Assembly (NCBI GenBank): GCA_903929485.1
Contig: CAIYUY010000336.1
Location: forward strand, 1 to 34,861
DNA from: an uncultured Desulfuromonadales bacterium
Lineage (GTDB): Bacteria > Desulfobacterota > Desulfuromonadia > Geobacterales > CAIOGM01
Length of the DNA stretch: 34,861 nt
Direction: 5' to 3'
Every line of letters starts with the position of its first letter. Position 1 is the stretch's first letter. Below the pieces are notes generated by a model. The model saw nothing but the letters and a program-made list of their open reading frames with translations, made no database searches and was not told the origin of the DNA. The position numbers and the translations under genes were made by a program. Shown one piece after another: positions 33,197 through 34,861 of this stretch.

Positions 33197-33212
33197 TGCA
33201 TCAGTAGTGCCA
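33197..33212 (-). promoter_or_regulatory. σ54 promoter of flgD
   Basis: The minus strand reads TGGCACTACTGATGCA, with a perfect TGGCAC -24 box, TGCA -12 box, and GG-N10-GC spacing. Start is expected near 33186, about 40 nt before flgD. It gives flgD, the TIGR02530 gene and probably flgE a promoter independent of fliK. Confidence 0.87.
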
Positions 33213-33381
33213 GTTAGCCGATATCCGCAGATTTTATTTAAGGCACGTAACATGCTGATATTAAGTGCTTTTTCTGCCATCGATTTTCACAAGGCCTCAT
33301 GAGCTGCTATTCTGTCGGAATTCTGAAACTGCGATTGTCATTCTCTTGACAAAACGACAAGTATCCATGACGCGGGGATCA

Positions 33382-34861
33382 TCAAGCACGGACATTTACC
33401 AGTGATTCGTCTCCGTCTTCATCAGCTTTCGCCCCCTTGGATTCCGGCAAAGCGGTGAGTTCAGCCTGTCGGGCAAATTGCCGTGGGGCATTGTTCCGTT
33501 GCTCACCGGTATCTCCCGTGAAAGCCTGATTGGAACTGTTGCCGTTGGCGCCCGTGGAAACATCAAAGCGCTCCATGGTGAAATTTTGCTTCAACAGCGT
33601 CTCTTTAAGACCTTCCATGTTATTCATCAATGCTTCTCGCACCGAACGATTCTCGGAAATGACCTCAACTTTCAGCCGCTGCTGTTCCACCCGTACGTTG
33701 ATGGTCAATTCGCCCAAATCTTCCGGGTTGAGCTTCAGCGAAATACTGCTCGTACCCTTACCGTCATGAATTGGTTCGGCGTGTTTCACCTGGGAAAAGA
33801 TGCTCTCTTTAAGCGCGTTCCTAACTTCATCCGGACTGGACGGGGCTGACGTCGGCACAGTTTCGCGGCTCTCCACAACATGGGGAACAGCCATGTTGAA
33901 GGCTTGAACAGGTATCTGTTCTTTTCTCTTACTCTGAGAACCCGGCTGGTCTTTACCTTCCGAAGGCGAAGAATCTCCTGAAGAAGATTTCGCAAAGGTG
34001 ACGTCCACCTTGGCGCTGGTCAGTTTTCCGTCATCGGCAGTCGCTCCCTGAGTGGGCGCCGTATTTCTGTCATCGTTATCAACAGCAATCCCTTTACGCG
34101 CTGTTTTTACGACGGACGCCACCGGCTTTAACTGAGCGACATTAATCTCCCCAATCGTGTTCTCTGCTTTCAAATTAACCTGTGCATTCTGAGGTTCATT
34201 AGCAAGCGCCATCTGCGGTCCATCCAGCAGATTGCCTTTTTCCTTCCCCGCAATTACGGCATCGGGCAGTGTCGTCCTGGCATCTGAGTTATCATATTTG
34301 ACAGTAGCGCCGGAAACGGTCGTGGCGGCCGGAGCCTCAGAGATCACGGTCTCCGGTGCGACTGCCGCTGACGCTACCGATACCGGCGACGATGCTACCG
34401 GCTCGCTAACTGCCGCGATGGGCGCCGACGTCACTGCCTGTTGTGGCGCCGAGGCTACGACCCGCGGTTGAATCGCAGTCTCAACAGCGAAAGAAGCTAC
34501 ACTCCGGACAGGAGTGGCGCTCTCTTGCCGAGAAGCGGAAGGAGCCACCGTTGCGGTCGCCACATTGCCGACTACCGGAGCTTCAATGGTCACGGCTGCC
34601 GGTGCGACTGCTGCTGACACGACCGATACCGGAGACGATGCTACCGGCTCGCTGACTGCCGCGATGGGAGCCGACGTCACCGCCTGTTGTGGCGCCGAGG
34701 CTACGGCTTGCGGGCGAATCGCAGTCTCAACAGCGAAAGAAGCTACACTCCGGACAGGAGTAGCGCTCTCTTGCCGAGAAGCGGAAGGAGCCACCGTTGC
34801 GGTCGCCACATTGCCGACTACCGGAGCTTCAATGGTCACGGCTGCCGGTGCGACTGCTGCT
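33382..34861 (-). CDS. fliK: Hook-length control protein FliK (N-terminus outside window)
   Basis: The frame is open to the window edge, so at least 493 residues are present and the start is missing. The C-terminal Flg_hook domain is clear: SISLKLNPEDLGELTINVRV, EQQRLKVEVISENRSVREAL, then LKETLLKQNFTMERFDVS. This domain contacts FlhB to stop hook export. The N-terminal part is Ala/Val/Pro/Ser-rich, as expected of an exported ruler, and is made of an 82-residue (246-bp) tandem repeat, with two full copies visible and a third entering at the edge. A polar tail of ~50 residues follows the FliK domain. FliK is secreted while the hook grows and its length sets hook length. It is 235 bp from flgD. 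Confidence 0.9.
   Translation of the reverse strand, partial: AAVAPAAVTIEAPVVGNVATATVAPSASRQESATPVRSVASFAVETAIRPQAVASAPQQAVTSAPIAAVSEPVASSPVSVVSAAVAPAAVTIEAPVVGNVATATVAPSASRQESATPVRSVASFAVETAIQPRVVASAPQQAVTSAPIAAVSEPVASSPVSVASAAVAPETVISEAPAATTVSGATVKYDNSDARTTLPDAVIAGKEKGNLLDGPQMALANEPQNAQVNLKAENTIGEINVAQLKPVASVVKTARKGIAVDNDDRNTAPTQGATADDGKLTSAKVDVTFAKSSSGDSSPSEGKDQPGSQSKRKEQIPVQAFNMAVPHVVESRETVPTSAPSSPDEVRNALKESIFSQVKHAEPIHDGKGTSSISLKLNPEDLGELTINVRVEQQRLKVEVISENRSVREALMNNMEGLKETLLKQNFTMERFDVSTGANGNSSNQAFTGDTGEQRNNAPRQFARQAELTALPESKGAKADEDGDESLVNVRA
34355..34861. repeat. 246-bp in-frame tandem repeat in fliK
   Basis: The landmark GGTGCGACTG begins at 34601 and near-identically at 34355 and 34847, each 246 bp apart, and CACATTGCCG recurs at 34561 and 34807. 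Two full units (34355-34600 and 34601-34846) differ at about 13 positions by my hand alignment (~95% identity), and a third unit starts at 34847 and runs off the window. The last ~130 bp of the two units differ at about one base. The period is 82 codons exactly, so copy-number change keeps the frame. Confidence 0.95.

Noticed and set aside
33335-33352. Terminator for fliK
   Set aside because: TTGTCA-N6-TGACAA forms a 6-bp stem 30 bp after the fliK stop, but it is AT-rich and no T-tract follows on the minus strand.

Overview
The window is a bacterial flagellar gene cluster of roughly 57-60% GC. Every gene from 1328 to the right edge lies on the minus strand, so transcription runs from high to low coordinates. 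The only convincing plus-strand gene is a glycosyltransferase cut by the left edge (1-1260). Gene order, a σ54/σ28 promoter hierarchy, flgJ without a muramidase domain, a csrA-fliW pair after flgL, and large sensor kinases together suggest a Geobacter-like member of the Desulfuromonadia. This is inference from layout and protein character; no database was consulted.

In transcription order the layout is: (i) fliK (hook-length ruler, N-terminus outside the window), flgD, a small TIGR02530-type flagellar operon protein, and flgE, ending in a rho-independent terminator; (ii) fliL-fliM-fliN-fliO-fliP-fliQ-fliR-flhB, encoding the stator/switch region and the type III export gate; (iii) three two-component genes, a membrane hybrid kinase, a single-domain response regulator and a second membrane hybrid kinase, placed where flhB and flhA are often adjacent; (iv) flhA-flhF-flhG-fliA, for export, pole/number control and σ28; (v) flgF-flgG-flgA-flgH-flgI-flgJ-flgM-flgN-flgK-flgL-csrA-fliW, for rod, P and L rings, anti-σ28, export chaperone, hook-filament junctions and the CsrA/FliW translational switch. 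flgB, flgC, fliE-fliI, flagellin and motAB are not in the window.

Regulation can be read from the sequence. Four sites with exact GG-N10-GC spacing (σ54 -24/-12) precede flgD, fliL, flhA and flgF. A near-consensus σ28 promoter lies just before flgJ and would let FliA drive flgM-flgN-flgK-flgL-csrA-fliW as a late nested operon. No σ54 activator is encoded here, and the response regulator has no DNA-binding domain.

The most unusual features are: a 246-bp in-frame tandem repeat inside fliK, running off the window edge; two adjacent 7-bp-period arrays between the TIGR02530 gene and flgE, one telomere-like; the kinase-regulator-kinase cassette inside the export operon, whose kinases share a tail after the Hpt domain; a 28-bp perfect palindrome between the convergent glycosyltransferase and fliW; and repeated ELK motifs in the long linker of FlhF.
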